From the NCBI RefSeq assembly GCF_038397715.1, contig NZ_CP151633.1, forward strand, positions 3,714,783 through 3,778,782: a DNA stretch of 64,000 nt, in the 5' to 3' direction. The notes beneath the pieces were generated by a model. It worked only from the letters and a program-made list of their open reading frames with translations, ran no database searches and was not told the DNA's origin. Origin of the DNA: Microbacterium sp. LWO14-1.2 (GTDB taxonomy: Bacteria; Actinomycetota; Actinomycetes; Actinomycetales; Microbacteriaceae). Shown here piece after piece: positions 1-8,695 of the stretch (position 1 is its first letter; each line of letters begins with the position of its first letter). The position numbers were made by a program, and so were the translations under genes.

Positions 1-1
1 G

Positions 2-469
2 TCGCTGAACGCGGCGGGCGTGCCGGCGGAGGATGCCCAGCGCATCCTCACGATCGCCTCCATCATCCAGCGCGAGGGAGCCACGGCAGACTTCGCGAAG
101 GTGTCTCGCGTGATCCAGAACCGTCTCGACATCGACATGAAGCTGCAGATGGACTCGACGGCGCAGTACGGCTACGGCTCGCTGCATGAGGGCGTCGTGT
201 CGAGCTCCGCCGAGGCGCTCGCTGATCCGAACCCGTGGAACACCTACGTCAACGTCGGGCTTCCCGTGACACCGATCGCGAGCCCGAGCGACGCGGCCAT
301 CAAGGCGGCGATGAGCCCGGCCGAGGGGCCATGGCTCTACTTCGTCACCATCAACCTCGCGACCGGTGAGACGCAGTTCTCGGAAACCTACGAGGAGCAC
401 CTCCAGGGCGTGGAGAAGTGGGAGAAGTGGTGCCAGGAGAACCCCGACGGAGGATGCTCGGCGGGATGA
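2..469 (+). CDS. mltG: Endolytic murein transglycosylase MltG, C-terminal part (5' end outside window)
   Basis: This is the last ~155 residues of a YceG/MltG family protein, a membrane-anchored enzyme that cleaves nascent peptidoglycan strands in the periplasm and sets glycan length. The reading frame is open from base 2, so the gene starts upstream of the window. The family signature is visible: IASIIQREG, whose Glu is the expected catalytic acid, then KLQMDSTAQYGYG and the end motif NPWNTYVNVGLPVTPIASPS. The stop overlaps the aroE start by 4 bp (ATGA), so the two genes are probably co-transcribed. The membrane anchor and LysM-like region would lie in the missing part. Confidence 0.93.
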   Translation, partial: SLNAAGVPAEDAQRILTIASIIQREGATADFAKVSRVIQNRLDIDMKLQMDSTAQYGYGSLHEGVVSSSAEALADPNPWNTYVNVGLPVTPIASPSDAAIKAAMSPAEGPWLYFVTINLATGETQFSETYEEHLQGVEKWEKWCQENPDGGCSAG

Positions 470-1281
470 CCCGGTCGAACCTCGCTGTCTGGGGCGACCC
501 GATCGCGCACTCCCGCTCCCCGCAGCTGCACAGCGCGGCCTACCGCGCACTCGGCCTGGACTGGGAGTACACCAGGCGCCGGGTCGACGAGGTCGCGTTC
601 GGCGATGCGCTGGCGTCTCTCGACGACTCCTGGCGGGGCCTCTCGCTCACGATGCCCTTGAAGGAGCAGGCGCACCGGGCGGCGGTGATCCGCGACCGGC
701 ACGCCGACCTCACGGGCGCCGTGAACACCCTGCTCCTCGCCGACGGGCCGCAGGGCTTCAACACCGATGTGGGCGGGATCATCGACGCACTGGGTGAGGA
801 CGGCGTCGCGGACGTCGACTCGGTTCGGATCCTCGGGGCCGGCGCGACGGCGGCATCCGCTCTCGTGGCCGTCGCCGAGATGGGCGCGCGACGGGTCGAC
901 GTGCGCGCACGTCGACCGCGCCGCGCCGAGGGGCTGCTCGCTCTTGCCGTGCGTCTGGGGCTCACCGGCTCCGTGCAGACCTTCGACGTGCCGGCCGAGC
1001 CTGTGTCCGTGACGATCGCCACGCTGCCCAGCGGGACGTCGCTCGACGAGCGCGTGGTCGCACGGCTCGGCGAGAACGGCGGCGTGCTGTTCGACGTCGC
1101 GTACGCGCCGTGGCCGTCCACCCTCGCCGCGCGATGGCCTGGTCGATCGATCTCGGGTCTCGGGATGCTGTTGCACCAGGCCGTGCGTCAGATCCGCATC
1201 TTCCACCACGGCGATCAGGACCGCGCCCTGCCCGACGAAGAGAGCATGGTCGAGGCGATGCGCGGGGTTCTGCGGTCTTAG
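466..1281 (+). CDS. aroE: Shikimate dehydrogenase
   Basis: 271 aa, the usual length. It reduces 3-dehydroshikimate to shikimate with NADPH in the cytoplasmic shikimate pathway. The N-terminal substrate domain carries DPIAHSRSPQLH, the catalytic Lys66 (LTMPLKEQAH) and Asp101 (GFNTDVGG). The nucleotide-binding loop GAGATAAS follows at about residue 124. I chose the ATG at 466, which overlaps the mltG stop as ATGA. GTG 418 and ATG 454 are in frame upstream but would add residues unlike the family. It heads the aro block with aroC, aroK, aroB and aroQ. Confidence 0.93.
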   Translation: MTRSNLAVWGDPIAHSRSPQLHSAAYRALGLDWEYTRRRVDEVAFGDALASLDDSWRGLSLTMPLKEQAHRAAVIRDRHADLTGAVNTLLLADGPQGFNTDVGGIIDALGEDGVADVDSVRILGAGATAASALVAVAEMGARRVDVRARRPRRAEGLLALAVRLGLTGSVQTFDVPAEPVSVTIATLPSGTSLDERVVARLGENGGVLFDVAYAPWPSTLAARWPGRSISGLGMLLHQAVRQIRIFHHGDQDRALPDEESMVEAMRGVLRS

Positions 1282-1329
1282 GACGACACGGGGCACGAGC
1301 GGGGTCGCGGCTCATGGGAGACTAGAGCA

Positions 1330-2559
1330 ATGCTCCGCGTGCTCACGGCCGGCGAATCGCACGGCCCAGAACTCATTGCCGTCATGGAGGGACTGCCCTC
1401 GGGTGTTCCGGTGTCGTCCGAGGCCATTCAGGCCGACCTGGCGCGACGGAAGCTCGGCTATGGCCGGGGATCGCGCATGAAGTTCGAGCAGGACGAGCTC
1501 TCCATCTCGGGCGGCGTGCGGCACGGCAAGACGCTCGGCAGCCCGATCGCCCTGCGCATCGGCAACACCGAGTGGCCGAAGTGGATCGAGGTCATGAACC
1601 CCGAGCCCATCGAGCTCACCGACCGGTCGCGGGGACGGAGCGCCCCGCTCACCCGCCCGCGGCCGGGTCACGCCGACCTCGTCGGCATGCAGAAGTACGA
1701 CTTCGACGAGGCCCGACCGATCCTGGAGCGTGCCAGCGCCCGGGAGACGGCAGCCCGCGTGGCACTCGGAGCGGTCGCGCGGTCGTTCCTCGGCGAGCTC
1801 GGCATCCGTCTCGTCAGTCACACCCTGTCGATCGGCCCCGTGCGGGTGCCGGAGGACGCCGAGCTGCCCACGCCAGACGACGTCGAGGCTCTGGACGCCG
1901 ATCCGCTGCGCTGCTTCGACGCCGAGACCTCCGCACGCATGGTCGCCGAGGTCGACGACGCGAAGAAGGACGGCGACACGCTGGGCGGCATCGTCGAGGT
2001 GCTCGCGTACGGCCTGCCGCCGGGGCTCGGATCGCACGTGCACTGGGACCGCCGCCTCGACGCACGTCTGGCGCAGGCGCTCATGAGCATCCAGGCGATC
2101 AAGGGGGTCGAGGTCGGCGACGGCTTCGAGACGACCCGCCGCCGCGGCTCGGCCGCCCATGACGAGCTGTTCGCGACGGGCGACGGCATCACACGCGGTT
2201 CCGACCGCGCAGGCGGCACCGAGGGAGGGATGTCGACGGGTACCGTCCTGCGCGTCCGCGCTGGGATGAAGCCGATCGCCACCGTGCCGCACGCGCTGCG
2301 CACGATCGACGTCGCGACCGGTGAGGACGCCACGGCGCACCACCAGCGCTCCGACGTGTGCGCGGTCCCCGCAGCCGGCGTGGTCGCGGAGGCCATGGTC
2401 GCGATCGAACTCGCCCGTGCCGTGCTCGAGAAGTTCGGCGGCGACAGCGTCGGCGAGACCCGGCGCAACCTCGAGTCGTACCTCGACGCCATCCCGGCCG
2501 AGCTGCGCACGGCTCCGGCCTCCGAGGCGGCGCTCATCGCGCATGACGAGCGAGGCTGA
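1330..2559 (+). CDS. aroC: Chorismate synthase
   Basis: 409 aa, typical for actinobacteria. It converts EPSP to chorismate, the branch point for aromatic amino acids, folate and menaquinone, using reduced FMN without net redox change. Family signatures are [18 protein letters not shown] at the N-terminus, [11 protein letters not shown] near residue 110 and [12 protein letters not shown] near residue 295. A 48-bp gap follows aroE. The ATG is preceded by GGGAG about 10 nt upstream. Its 3' end overlaps aroK by 17 bp, so translation of the two is probably coupled. Confidence 0.96.
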   Translation: MLRVLTAGESHGPELIAVMEGLPSGVPVSSEAIQADLARRKLGYGRGSRMKFEQDELSISGGVRHGKTLGSPIALRIGNTEWPKWIEVMNPEPIELTDRSRGRSAPLTRPRPGHADLVGMQKYDFDEARPILERASARETAARVALGAVARSFLGELGIRLVSHTLSIGPVRVPEDAELPTPDDVEALDADPLRCFDAETSARMVAEVDDAKKDGDTLGGIVEVLAYGLPPGLGSHVHWDRRLDARLAQALMSIQAIKGVEVGDGFETTRRRGSAAHDELFATGDGITRGSDRAGGTEGGMSTGTVLRVRAGMKPIATVPHALRTIDVATGEDATAHHQRSDVCAVPAAGVVAEAMVAIELARAVLEKFGGDSVGETRRNLESYLDAIPAELRTAPASEAALIAHDERG

Positions 2560-3061
2560 CCCGCTGACGCTGGTGCTGGTCGGCCCGATGGCCGCCGGCA
2601 AGACCAGTGTGGGTCGTCGGGTGGCACGCCGACTCGGTGTCCCCTTCGTCGACACCGACAAGCGGGTCGTCAGCGCGCACGGTCCGATCCCGAAGATCTT
2701 CGCCGAGTTCGGGGAGTCGCGGTTCCGCGAGCTCGAGCGGGAGGCGGTCGCCGCGGCGCTGGCCGAGGGCGGCGTGATCTCCCTGGGCGGAGGAGCTGTC
2801 ACGGACGCGGACACACGGGCCCTGCTCGCCGAGCACCCCGTCGTGTTCCTGACCGTCGCGCCCGAGGCGGTCGTGCATCGGATCGGCGGGGGAGGGCGAC
2901 CGCTTCTCGCGGGAGACGACCCCGTGACCGCGTGGACTCGCATCTTCGAGGAGCGCCGGGGCTGGTACGAAGAAGTGGCATCGGTCACGGTCGACACGTC
3001 GCGTCGACCGATGCAGCGGATCGCGGAGGAGATCGCCGCGTGGAGGAGAGGACTGGAATGA
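2543..3061 (+). CDS. aroK: Shikimate kinase
   Basis: 172 aa, standard for the family. It phosphorylates shikimate at the 3-hydroxyl with ATP. The P-loop GPMAAGKTS lies at residues 14-22. Shikimate-binding [16 protein letters not shown] and SLGGGAVTD follow, then the lid region GGGGRPLL. I chose the ATG at 2543, inside the aroC 3' end, because the P-loop then sits where the family has it. The frame is open further upstream but only as a shadow of aroC. The stop overlaps the aroB ATG as ATGA. Confidence 0.94.
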   Translation: MTSEADPLTLVLVGPMAAGKTSVGRRVARRLGVPFVDTDKRVVSAHGPIPKIFAEFGESRFRELEREAVAAALAEGGVISLGGGAVTDADTRALLAEHPVVFLTVAPEAVVHRIGGGGRPLLAGDDPVTAWTRIFEERRGWYEEVASVTVDTSRRPMQRIAEEIAAWRRGLE

Positions 3062-4146
3062 GCACCACGACCATCAGCGTGACGGGGGAGACCCCGTACG
3101 ACATCGCGATCGGCCGCGGCATCCTCGACCGGGTGTCGGGGGCGCTGGATCCCGGAGTGCGCAAGGTGCTCGTCGTGCATCCGCCGACGCTGGCCGCCCG
3201 CGCCGCCGAGCTGCGTGACCGATTGCTCGCCGACACGGCGAACGGCCAGCGCGAAGTGCTCCTCGCCGAGGTGCCGGACGCGGAGCAGGGCAAGCGCATC
3301 GAGGTCGCGGCGTTCTGCTGGCAGGTGATGGGGCAGGCCGACTTCACACGGACGGATGCCGTGATCGGGTACGGCGGCGGCGCCGTGACCGACCTCGCCG
3401 GCTTCGTCGCCGCGACATGGCTGCGCGGCGTGCAGGTCGTGCAGGTCCCGACGACGGTGCTCGGGCTGGTCGATGCCGCCGTAGGCGGCAAGACCGGGAT
3501 CAACACCGCCGAGGGCAAGAACCTCGTCGGCGCGTTCTGGGCACCGCGTGCGGTGATCGGAGACCTCGACGAACTCGGCAGCCTGAGCCCGAACGAGGCG
3601 ACCGCGGGCTACGCGGAGGTCGTGAAGGCCGGGTTCATCTGGGCCCCGGAGATCCTCGACATCATCGAGGCCGACCCGCAGCGCGCCGTCGACACCACGA
3701 CGGACGAGTTCCGCCGCGCGGTCGAGCTGGCCATCGGCATGAAGGCGGAGGTCGTCTCCGACGACTTCCGCGAGGCCGGTCAGAGGGAGATCCTGAACTA
3801 CGGTCACACGCTCGGTCACGCGATCGAGCACGCGGAGCGCTACCGCTGGCGGCACGGCGCCGCCATCTCGGTCGGGATGCTGTACGCCGCCGAGCTCTCC
3901 CGCCTCGCGGGGCGCCTCCCCGACGCCGCGGCAGAGCGCCACCGGTCGGTCCTCGAATCCCTCGGTCTGCCCACCTCGTACCGCGCCGGCGCGTGGCCGC
4001 AGCTGCTCGCGACGATGCAGCGCGACAAGAAGAGCCGGGGCGGCATGCTGCGCTTCATCCTGCTCGACGACATCGCGAAGCCCACCGTGCTCCAGGCACC
4101 CGACGAGTCGCTGCTGTTCGCGGCGTACCAGGAGGTGGGGGCGTGA
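3058..4146 (+). CDS. aroB: 3-dehydroquinate synthase
   Basis: 362 aa. It cyclises DAHP to 3-dehydroquinate, using NAD+ and a divalent metal. The glycine-rich NAD+ motif [18 protein letters not shown], the motif [19 protein letters not shown] and the metal-ligand region [13 protein letters not shown] are all present. The start at 3058 (ATGA overlap with aroK) gives an N-terminus of normal length. The longer in-frame extension from 2932 is antisense-like shadow inside aroK. The stop overlaps the aroQ GTG, so aroK, aroB and aroQ form one coupled unit. Confidence 0.95.
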   Translation: MSTTTISVTGETPYDIAIGRGILDRVSGALDPGVRKVLVVHPPTLAARAAELRDRLLADTANGQREVLLAEVPDAEQGKRIEVAAFCWQVMGQADFTRTDAVIGYGGGAVTDLAGFVAATWLRGVQVVQVPTTVLGLVDAAVGGKTGINTAEGKNLVGAFWAPRAVIGDLDELGSLSPNEATAGYAEVVKAGFIWAPEILDIIEADPQRAVDTTTDEFRRAVELAIGMKAEVVSDDFREAGQREILNYGHTLGHAIEHAERYRWRHGAAISVGMLYAAELSRLAGRLPDAAAERHRSVLESLGLPTSYRAGAWPQLLATMQRDKKSRGGMLRFILLDDIAKPTVLQAPDESLLFAAYQEVGA

Positions 4147-4580
4147 CGCGGCGGATCCTCCTCGTCAACGGTCCGAACCTCAATCTTCTCGGAACCAGGG
4201 AACCGGAGCTCTACGGCACCGCGACGCTCGCCGACGTCGTCGCCCTCACGACCGACGCCGCGGCCTCGCGCGGGTTCGAGCTCCGCGCGATCCAGAGCAA
4301 TCACGAGGGCGTCCTGATCGACGCGATCCACGCCGCGCGGGAGGACTGCGCGGCGATCGTCATCAACCCCGGTGGCCTCACGCACACCTCGGTGTCGCTG
4401 CGAGACGCCCTCACCGGGGTGGCTCTCCCGTTCGCCGAGGTGCACATCTCGGACGTCTACGCCCGCGAGGAGTTCCGCCACCACTCGTACCTCGATGACG
4501 TGGCGGCCGTGCGCGTGATCGGGGAGGGCGTCTCGGGCTACGAGACCGCCGTGCGACAGCTCGCCGCGCTCATCCCGTAG
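4143..4580 (+). CDS. aroQ: 3-dehydroquinate dehydratase, type II
   Basis: 145 aa, the size of the dodecameric type II enzyme. It dehydrates 3-dehydroquinate to 3-dehydroshikimate. Signatures are [18 protein letters not shown], which holds the catalytic Tyr and Arg of the flexible loop, then [29 protein letters not shown], and [17 protein letters not shown], which holds the catalytic His. The GTG start overlaps the aroB stop (GTGA). The TAG stop forms the first half of the predicted efp -10 hexamer. Confidence 0.95.
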   Translation: MTRRILLVNGPNLNLLGTREPELYGTATLADVVALTTDAAASRGFELRAIQSNHEGVLIDAIHAAREDCAAIVINPGGLTHTSVSLRDALTGVALPFAEVHISDVYAREEFRHHSYLDDVAAVRVIGEGVSGYETAVRQLAALIP

Positions 4581-4583
4581 AAT
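4578..4583 (+). promoter_or_regulatory. Predicted -10 element for efp-nusB
   Basis: TAGAAT begins at the TAG stop codon of aroQ and lies about 75 nt upstream of the efp start, giving a leadered transcript. GCGACA about 19 nt upstream is a possible -35. This is predicted from sequence alone. Confidence 0.45.
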
Positions 4584-4655
4584 CGACTGTCGGCCGCCCC
4601 GGTCTCCACCCGGATGAGAGCGGCCCCACGGACTCACGAAACGGAACTTCCGCGC

Positions 4656-5216
4656 ATGGCATCTACCGCAGACATCAAGAACGGCGTCGTCCTCAGCATC
4701 GATGGACAGCTCTGGAGCGTCATCGAGTTCCAGCACGTGAAGCCCGGCAAGGGCGGTGCGTTCGTGCGCACCAAGCTGAAGAACGTCGTCTCCGGCAAGG
4801 TCGTCGACCGCACCTACAACGCCGGCGCGAAGATCGAGATCGAGAACGTCGACCGCCGCGACTTCACCTACCTGTACACCGACGGCGACGGCTACGTCTT
4901 CATGGACCAGACCGACTTCGATCAGATCACGGTCGGCGCTCCGACGGTCGGCGACGCGAAGAACTTCCTGCTCGAGAACCAGCAGGTGACGATCGCGCTC
5001 AACAACGGCAACCCGCTGTACATCGACCTCCCCGCGTCGGTCATCCTCGAGATCACCTACACCGAGCCCGGTCTGCAGGGCGACCGCTCGTCGGCCGGCA
5101 CGAAGCCCGCGACGCTCGAGACCGGCTACGAGATCCAGGTCCCGCTGTTCGTCGAGGCGGGCACGAAGGTCAAGGTCGACACCCGCACGGGCGACTACCT
5201 CGGCCGCGAGAAGTAA
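4656..5216 (+). CDS. efp: Elongation factor P
   Basis: 186 aa with the three-barrel EF-P layout: KOW-like N-terminal domain, central OB domain and C-terminal OB domain with [27 protein letters not shown]. It binds stalled ribosomes between the P and E sites and promotes peptide bonds at polyproline runs. The loop [13 protein letters not shown] puts Lys32 at the tip, the residue modified in other bacteria. No modification enzyme is visible here. I chose ATG 4656 ([10 protein letters not shown]). An in-frame upstream start at 4614 lacks family similarity. nusB follows after 3 bp. Confidence 0.96.
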   Translation: MASTADIKNGVVLSIDGQLWSVIEFQHVKPGKGGAFVRTKLKNVVSGKVVDRTYNAGAKIEIENVDRRDFTYLYTDGDGYVFMDQTDFDQITVGAPTVGDAKNFLLENQQVTIALNNGNPLYIDLPASVILEITYTEPGLQGDRSSAGTKPATLETGYEIQVPLFVEAGTKVKVDTRTGDYLGREK

Positions 5217-5219
5217 GGC

Positions 5220-5630
5220 GTGAGCGCCCGCACGAAGGCGCGCAAGCGCGCACTCGACATCCTGTTCTCGTCCGACGTCCGCGGCGACGACCTGGCGGTC
5301 ACCCTCGCCGCCGAGGCGTCGCGCGCTGCCAGCGAGCCCGCTCGCGAGGCCTCCTGGCTGTACGCCCGCGAGGTGGTCGACGGCATCATCGACCACCGCG
5401 ACGAGATCGACGAACACATCACCACCCACAGCCGCGACTGGAAGTTGGAGCGGATGCCCGCGGTCGACCGGGCCCTGCTGCGGATCGGCGTCTGGGAGAT
5501 CCTCTTCAACGACGAGGTGCCGACGGCCGTCGCGATCGACGAGGCGGTCGAGCTCGCCAAGGAGTTCTCGACCGACGATTCGGGCGCGTTCGTGCACGGC
5601 GTGCTCGCGCGGGTGGCCCGAGCGGCCTGA
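5220..5630 (+). CDS. nusB: Transcription antitermination protein NusB
   Basis: 136 aa all-helical NusB. With NusE (S10) it binds boxA RNA and supports rRNA antitermination. Typical features are the basic N-terminus ARTKARKRALDILF and the central stretch ERMPAVDRALLRIGVWEILF followed by VPTAVAIDEAVELAKEF. The GTG start lies 3 bp after the efp stop, the usual efp-nusB pairing. In related genomes pyrR commonly follows nusB closely. Here two other genes lie between them. Confidence 0.95.
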   Translation: MSARTKARKRALDILFSSDVRGDDLAVTLAAEASRAASEPAREASWLYAREVVDGIIDHRDEIDEHITTHSRDWKLERMPAVDRALLRIGVWEILFNDEVPTAVAIDEAVELAKEFSTDDSGAFVHGVLARVARAA

Positions 5631-5693
5631 GCTGCCGTCGCGGCACCGCGGCACCGCGGCGTCGCTGTCGGTGGTCCGGGAGACGATGACCAG

Positions 5694-8621
5694 ATGAACG
5701 ACTGGCGGTCTCTGCTCCCGGCGAAGGTCCGTGACGGCGACACCCCGCTCGCGCTCGGTGTCGAGCTGCGTCTGCGCGACGCGCGCGGCTCGTGGTCGGC
5801 ACGTCCGCAGCGAGCGGCGAGCCCGCGCGACGTCGCCAAGCGCGAGGGGGAGATCCTGCTCGGCGTGCGCCCGCTCGTACGCAGCGAGGCCACGGGGGCG
5901 TGGATCCAGGGACAGGCGTCGTGGGATGCCGTCCGACGCCCCGGCTCGCAGTTCCCGGCCATCGCCTCACGCTGGTTCGCGGATCTGCTGAACATCTCCC
6001 GCGACTCCCTGCTCTCCGGGGCGTCGGGGGAGTGGCTCATCCTCGATCATGTCGAGTCGCCGCTCCTCTGGCCCCATCTGCGGGCGGCGGACGAGCACGG
6101 CGTGGCGCTCGTCTCGACGCGGAAGGACGTCACAGTCGAGCTCGCCGAGCGCGCGGTCGTGACCGGCGGTCTGCGTCGCGGCGACGACGGCGCCCTCCAC
6201 CTGCGAGCGCAGGTCTCTTTCGACGACGTCGCCGTCCCGGCCGCCGACACGAGGGCGATCGGGCGCACCGGCGTGTACGCGGCATCCGTCGAGGGGACCA
6301 GGATGCGACTGCGCCTCGGCGGCGTGGCGCTCGCGCCCTCGGTGCTGCCGCTGCTCGGAGTGGCCGGGTCCGTTGTCGTGCCGGAGGGGGAGGAGAGCGC
6401 CTTCCTCCGCGACGCCTACCCCCTTCTCGCCCGCACCGTGGCCCTTCGCGGTGAGGGCGGCTTCACGCCGCCCTCGCTGCCCGCTCCGGTCGCCGTGCTC
6501 TCGGTCGACCACCTCCGGGGCGACAGCATCCGCTTCTCCCTCGGCTGGGAATACCCCGGGTTCGGTCGCTTTCCGCTCTCGAGCTCCGCCGACGCGGTGC
6601 GGGACGCCGTGGCTGAGCGCGCGCTCCTGACGGCGATCGAGACGGCGTGGCCGACGGCCTCCGGGATCCCGTTCGACGGAGGCGGCACGCTGCACGACGT
6701 CGACGCGGCGGAGTTCGCGACCCATGTCGTTCCCGCGCTGGAGGCGATCGGCGTGCGCACGGAGTCCACGGGGCGCCGCAAGACCTACAACGAATTGAGC
6801 GGAGAGCCGGAGATCACCGTCACCACGGTCGAGTCGACGGATGCGGACTGGTTCGACCTCGGCGTGATCGTGCGCATCGACGGGCGCAGCATCCCATTCG
6901 AACCGCTGTTCTCCGCGCTGAGTAAGGGGCGGAAGAAGCTGCTGCTCGTCGACGGCAGCTATTTCTCGCTCGCGCATCCTGCGCTCGGTCGCCTGCGCGA
7001 TCTCATCGACGAGGCGGGCGAGCTGGACGAGTGGGAGACGGGTCCGCGGATCAACCGGCACCAGCTCGCCCTCTGGGAGGACTTCGAGGATCTCGCCGAT
7101 GAGGCTATCCCCGCGGTCACATGGCGGGCGACCGCCGACGCTCTCCGCGGCGCGGAGGGCGTGCCGCACGTGCCGGCTCCCGCGTCGCTGACCGTCGGGC
7201 TCCGCCCGTATCAGCAGCAGGGCTTCGAGTGGCTCGCATTCCTGTGGGCGCATCGCCTCGGCGGGATCCTCGCGGATGACATGGGCCTCGGCAAGACTCT
7301 GCAGATGCTCGCGCTCGCGCAGCACGCGCGGGATGCCGGGGAGGTGCGCCCGTTCCTCGTGATCGCGCCGACCTCGGTGGTCGGGGCCTGGCGCTCCGAG
7401 GCGAGGCGCTTCGCCCCGGGACTTCGGGTCGCCGTGGTCGAGGCGACGTCGGCGACGCGCGGTGGCATGCGACTCGACGAGATCGCGTCGACGGCGGATC
7501 TCGTCGTGACGTCGTACGCGGTGGCCCGGCTCGACGAGCGGGATTTCAGCGCCGTCGAGTGGGCCGCCCTGGTGCTCGACGAGGCCCAGTTCGTGAAGAA
7601 TCCGGCCACGAGACTGCACCGCGCCGTCGCCGGATTCCCCGCCGAAGTGACGTACGCCGTCACGGGGACTCCTCTGGAGAACAGCCTGTCGGAGCTCTGG
7701 GCGCTGCTCGCGCTGACGGCTCCTGGACTGTTCGCGTCGGCCAGGGCGTTCCGCGAGCGGTACATCCAGCCGATCGAGCAGGGGAAGGTGCCGGAGAACG
7801 CCGAGGGAGGTCAGTACCGGCGTCGTCGACTGGAACAGCTGCGGCGTCGGATCCGCCCGCTCGTGCTGCGTCGCACCAAGGAGTCCGTCGCCCCCGAGCT
7901 GCCACCGAAGCAGGAGCAGGTGCTCGAGATCGAGCTGAGCCCTGCCCACCGGGCGGTCTACGACGTCGTGCTTCAGCGCGAGCGGCAGAAGGTTCTCGGT
8001 CTGCTGCAGGATCTCGATCGGAACCGCTTCATCGTCTTCCGTTCGCTCACCCTCCTGCGCATGCTGAGCCTCGCCCCCGGATTGATCGACGCGAGCGACG
8101 CGGGTGTCGGCTCGCGCAAGCTCGACGTGCTCCTCGAACGCGTCGCCGAGCTGCAGGCCGAAGGGCACCGCGCGCTGGTGTTCAGCCAGTTCACGTCCTT
8201 CCTCGACATGGCGGCGGAACGACTGGAGAAGGAGTCCGTGCCGTTCGCCCGGCTCGACGGGTCGACCAGGAGACGGCAGGAGGTCGTCGACGGTTTCGCC
8301 GCGGGGGAGCAGCCCGTGTTCCTCATCAGTCTCAAGGCCGGAGGATTCGGGATCACCCTCACGCAGGCCGACTACGTCTTCCTGCTCGACCCGTGGTGGA
8401 ACCCGGCGGCCGAGGAGCAGGCGATAGACCGCACCCACCGCATCGGACAGACCGAGCAGGTGATGGTGTACCGGATGATCGCGGCGGGCACGATCGAGGA
8501 GAAGGTGCTCGACCTGCAGCGGCGCAAGGCGCGCCTCTTCACGGCGGTCCTCGACGACGACGAGCTGTTCGCGCAGACACTCACGGCCGACGACATCCGC
8601 GGTCTCTTCGACGCCGGGTGA
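5694..8621 (+). CDS. SNF2-family ATPase / DEAD-DEAH box helicase
   Basis: 975 aa. The C-terminal half is a complete Snf2 motor: LRPYQQQGFEWLAFLW near residue 503, Walker A DDMGLGKTLQM near 527-537, motif II LVLDEAQFVKN near 626, and a helicase C domain from about 805 to 940 with SLKAGGFGITLTQAD and HRIGQTEQVMVYR. It should use ATP to translocate on double-stranded DNA and remodel bound proteins. The first ~480 residues match no domain I recognise, and no SWIM-type zinc cysteines are seen. The ATG at 5694 is the first start in the frame. The gene stands 63 bp after nusB. The cellular role is unknown. Confidence 0.88.
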   Translation: MNDWRSLLPAKVRDGDTPLALGVELRLRDARGSWSARPQRAASPRDVAKREGEILLGVRPLVRSEATGAWIQGQASWDAVRRPGSQFPAIASRWFADLLNISRDSLLSGASGEWLILDHVESPLLWPHLRAADEHGVALVSTRKDVTVELAERAVVTGGLRRGDDGALHLRAQVSFDDVAVPAADTRAIGRTGVYAASVEGTRMRLRLGGVALAPSVLPLLGVAGSVVVPEGEESAFLRDAYPLLARTVALRGEGGFTPPSLPAPVAVLSVDHLRGDSIRFSLGWEYPGFGRFPLSSSADAVRDAVAERALLTAIETAWPTASGIPFDGGGTLHDVDAAEFATHVVPALEAIGVRTESTGRRKTYNELSGEPEITVTTVESTDADWFDLGVIVRIDGRSIPFEPLFSALSKGRKKLLLVDGSYFSLAHPALGRLRDLIDEAGELDEWETGPRINRHQLALWEDFEDLADEAIPAVTWRATADALRGAEGVPHVPAPASLTVGLRPYQQQGFEWLAFLWAHRLGGILADDMGLGKTLQMLALAQHARDAGEVRPFLVIAPTSVVGAWRSEARRFAPGLRVAVVEATSATRGGMRLDEIASTADLVVTSYAVARLDERDFSAVEWAALVLDEAQFVKNPATRLHRAVAGFPAEVTYAVTGTPLENSLSELWALLALTAPGLFASARAFRERYIQPIEQGKVPENAEGGQYRRRRLEQLRRRIRPLVLRRTKESVAPELPPKQEQVLEIELSPAHRAVYDVVLQRERQKVLGLLQDLDRNRFIVFRSLTLLRMLSLAPGLIDASDAGVGSRKLDVLLERVAELQAEGHRALVFSQFTSFLDMAAERLEKESVPFARLDGSTRRRQEVVDGFAAGEQPVFLISLKAGGFGITLTQADYVFLLDPWWNPAAEEQAIDRTHRIGQTEQVMVYRMIAAGTIEEKVLDLQRRKARLFTAVLDDDELFAQTLTADDIRGLFDAG

Positions 8622-8663
8622 TTTCTCCCGGCCGGTCACCGCGGTCGTCCAGGAGCGCGCCGG

Positions 8664-8669
8664 TAGAAT
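8664..8669 (+). promoter_or_regulatory. Predicted -10 element for the MBL/Rieske gene
   Basis: TAGAAT lies 26 nt before the ATG at 8696. The Shine-Dalgarno AGGAGG sits at 8685-8690. A leadered transcript is expected. No clear -35 is seen. Confidence 0.4.
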
Positions 8670-8695
8670 CGAACGGTTCACCTCAGGAGGAATGC